Shown here: one piece after another, positions 7,354-7,905 of the stretch | How the letters are laid out: every line of letters starts with the position of its first letter | Numbering within the stretch: position 1 is the first letter of the stretch | Source of the DNA: a bacterium | GTDB lineage: Bacteria > Chloroflexota > Dormibacteria > Aeolococcales > Bog-877 | Direction: 5' to 3' | Length of the DNA: 7,905 bases | Assembly (NCBI GenBank): GCA_021798435.1 | Contig: JAJZGN010000091.1 | Coordinates: 1 to 7,905, forward strand | Translations under genes and position numbers: made by a program | Notes under the pieces: generated by a model | Databases searched by the model: none | What the model was told of the DNA's origin: nothing | What the model saw: the letters and a program-made list of their open reading frames with translations, nothing else

Positions 7354-7905
7354 GTGGCTCAGGCGTTCGTTTCGGTGCGGGGCGCGCGGGAGCACAACCT
7401 GCGCGACGTCGACATCGACATTCCCCGCGACCGGCTAACCGTGATCACCGGACTGAGCGGGTCCGGGAAGTCGTCGTTGGCTTTCGACACCATCTACGCC
7501 GAGGGGCAGCGGCGCTACGTCGAGTCGCTGTCCGCCTATGCCCGCCAGTTCCTGGGGCAGATGGAGAAGCCCGACGTGGACCACATCGAGGGCCTCTCGC
7601 CGGCCATCTCGATCGACCAGAAGGGGGCCGGCCGGAACCCCCGCTCCACCGTGGGCACCGTGACCGAGATCTACGACTATCTGCGCCTGCTCTACGCCCG
7701 GGTGGGCCACCCCCATTGCCCAAAGTGCGGCCGGGAGATCGCCCGCCAGACCGTGGACCAGATCGCCGATCAGGTGGTCGAACTCCCCGCGGGCACCCGG
7801 GTGCTGGTTCTAGCCCCCATGGTGCAAAGTCGCAAGGGGGAGCACCAGGCGGTGGTGGATCAGGCCCGGCGGCTGGGCTATGTACGCATGCGGGTGGACG
7901 GACGG
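7354..7905 (+). CDS. uvrA: Excinuclease ABC subunit A (UvrA), N-terminal part
   Basis: Damage-sensing ABC-type ATPase of nucleotide excision repair that loads UvrB onto lesions. Only the first 184 of roughly 950 residues are inside the window. Visible: the N-terminal strand and GAREHNLRDVD (10-20); Walker A GLSGSGKS at 33-40; the near-invariant FDTIYAEGQRRYVESLSAYA block at about 44-63; QMEKPDVDHIEGLSPAISI, ending at about 88; and QKGAGRNPRSTVGTVTEI just after. The CPKCG pair (C122, C125) begins the insertion that carries the UvrB-binding region; this Cys pair is common outside enterobacteria. GTG at 7354 is well bounded: an in-frame TGA lies at 7348-7350, so no longer start is possible, and no Shine-Dalgarno is near, which fits a leaderless start. 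It follows the GH57 stop by nine bases. The protein is cut by the window end, not by mutation. Confidence 0.98.
   Translation, partial: MAQAFVSVRGAREHNLRDVDIDIPRDRLTVITGLSGSGKSSLAFDTIYAEGQRRYVESLSAYARQFLGQMEKPDVDHIEGLSPAISIDQKGAGRNPRSTVGTVTEIYDYLRLLYARVGHPHCPKCGREIARQTVDQIADQVVELPAGTRVLVLAPMVQSRKGEHQAVVDQARRLGYVRMRVDGR

Noticed and set aside
5209..7395. Long open frame of 728 codons on the minus strand
   Set aside because: It is a shadow of the GH57 gene and the uvrA start, with the same low-complexity composition and no motifs. The sense frame carries all five GH57 conserved regions.

Overview
This is a very GC-rich, densely coded stretch of bacterial chromosome. Five protein genes fill almost all of it. 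One gene, a C-terminally truncated ABC-F ATPase, runs leftward off the start of the window. The other four run rightward and are tightly packed: uvrB, glgX, a GH57-family glucanotransferase or amylase gene, and the first 184 codons of uvrA. I saw no mobile element, tRNA, rRNA, CRISPR array or terminator. Strong G/C preference at third codon positions, three GTG starts out of five, and poor Shine-Dalgarno sequences at uvrB and uvrA suggest a high-GC lineage that uses leaderless mRNAs, such as Actinomycetota, Deinococcota or the Chloroflexota/Dormibacterota group. The sequence alone does not settle which.

Layout: positions 1-1188 (minus) encode the ABC-F protein. Positions 1189-1251 are a 63-base divergent intergenic region holding the ABC-F ribosome binding site, a GC-rich inverted repeat and a -10-like hexamer for uvrB. 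uvrB (1252-3291), glgX (3288-5387) and the GH57 gene (5380-7344) overlap one another by 4 and 8 bases. uvrA starts at 7354, nine bases after the GH57 stop.

Two processes are interleaved. UvrA and UvrB are the damage-sensing and damage-verifying parts of nucleotide excision repair. Between them lie two alpha-glucan enzymes: GlgX, which removes short branches from glycogen, and a GH57 enzyme of the 4-alpha-glucanotransferase type, which would recycle the released malto-oligosaccharides. The overlaps suggest the first three genes are translated in a coupled way from one mRNA.

The most interesting non-coding signal is shared by the starts of uvrB and uvrA. Each has an 11-base GC element (GGGGCGACCCC or GGGGCGGCCCC), then 10-12 bases, then a -10-like hexamer (CATACT or TAACCT), then exactly 6 bases, then a GTG start whose first codons read V-A-Q. 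This looks like a matched pair of leaderless promoters with a common control site. It would let the two repair genes be co-regulated although the sugar genes separate them. No actinobacterial-type LexA box was seen at either site.
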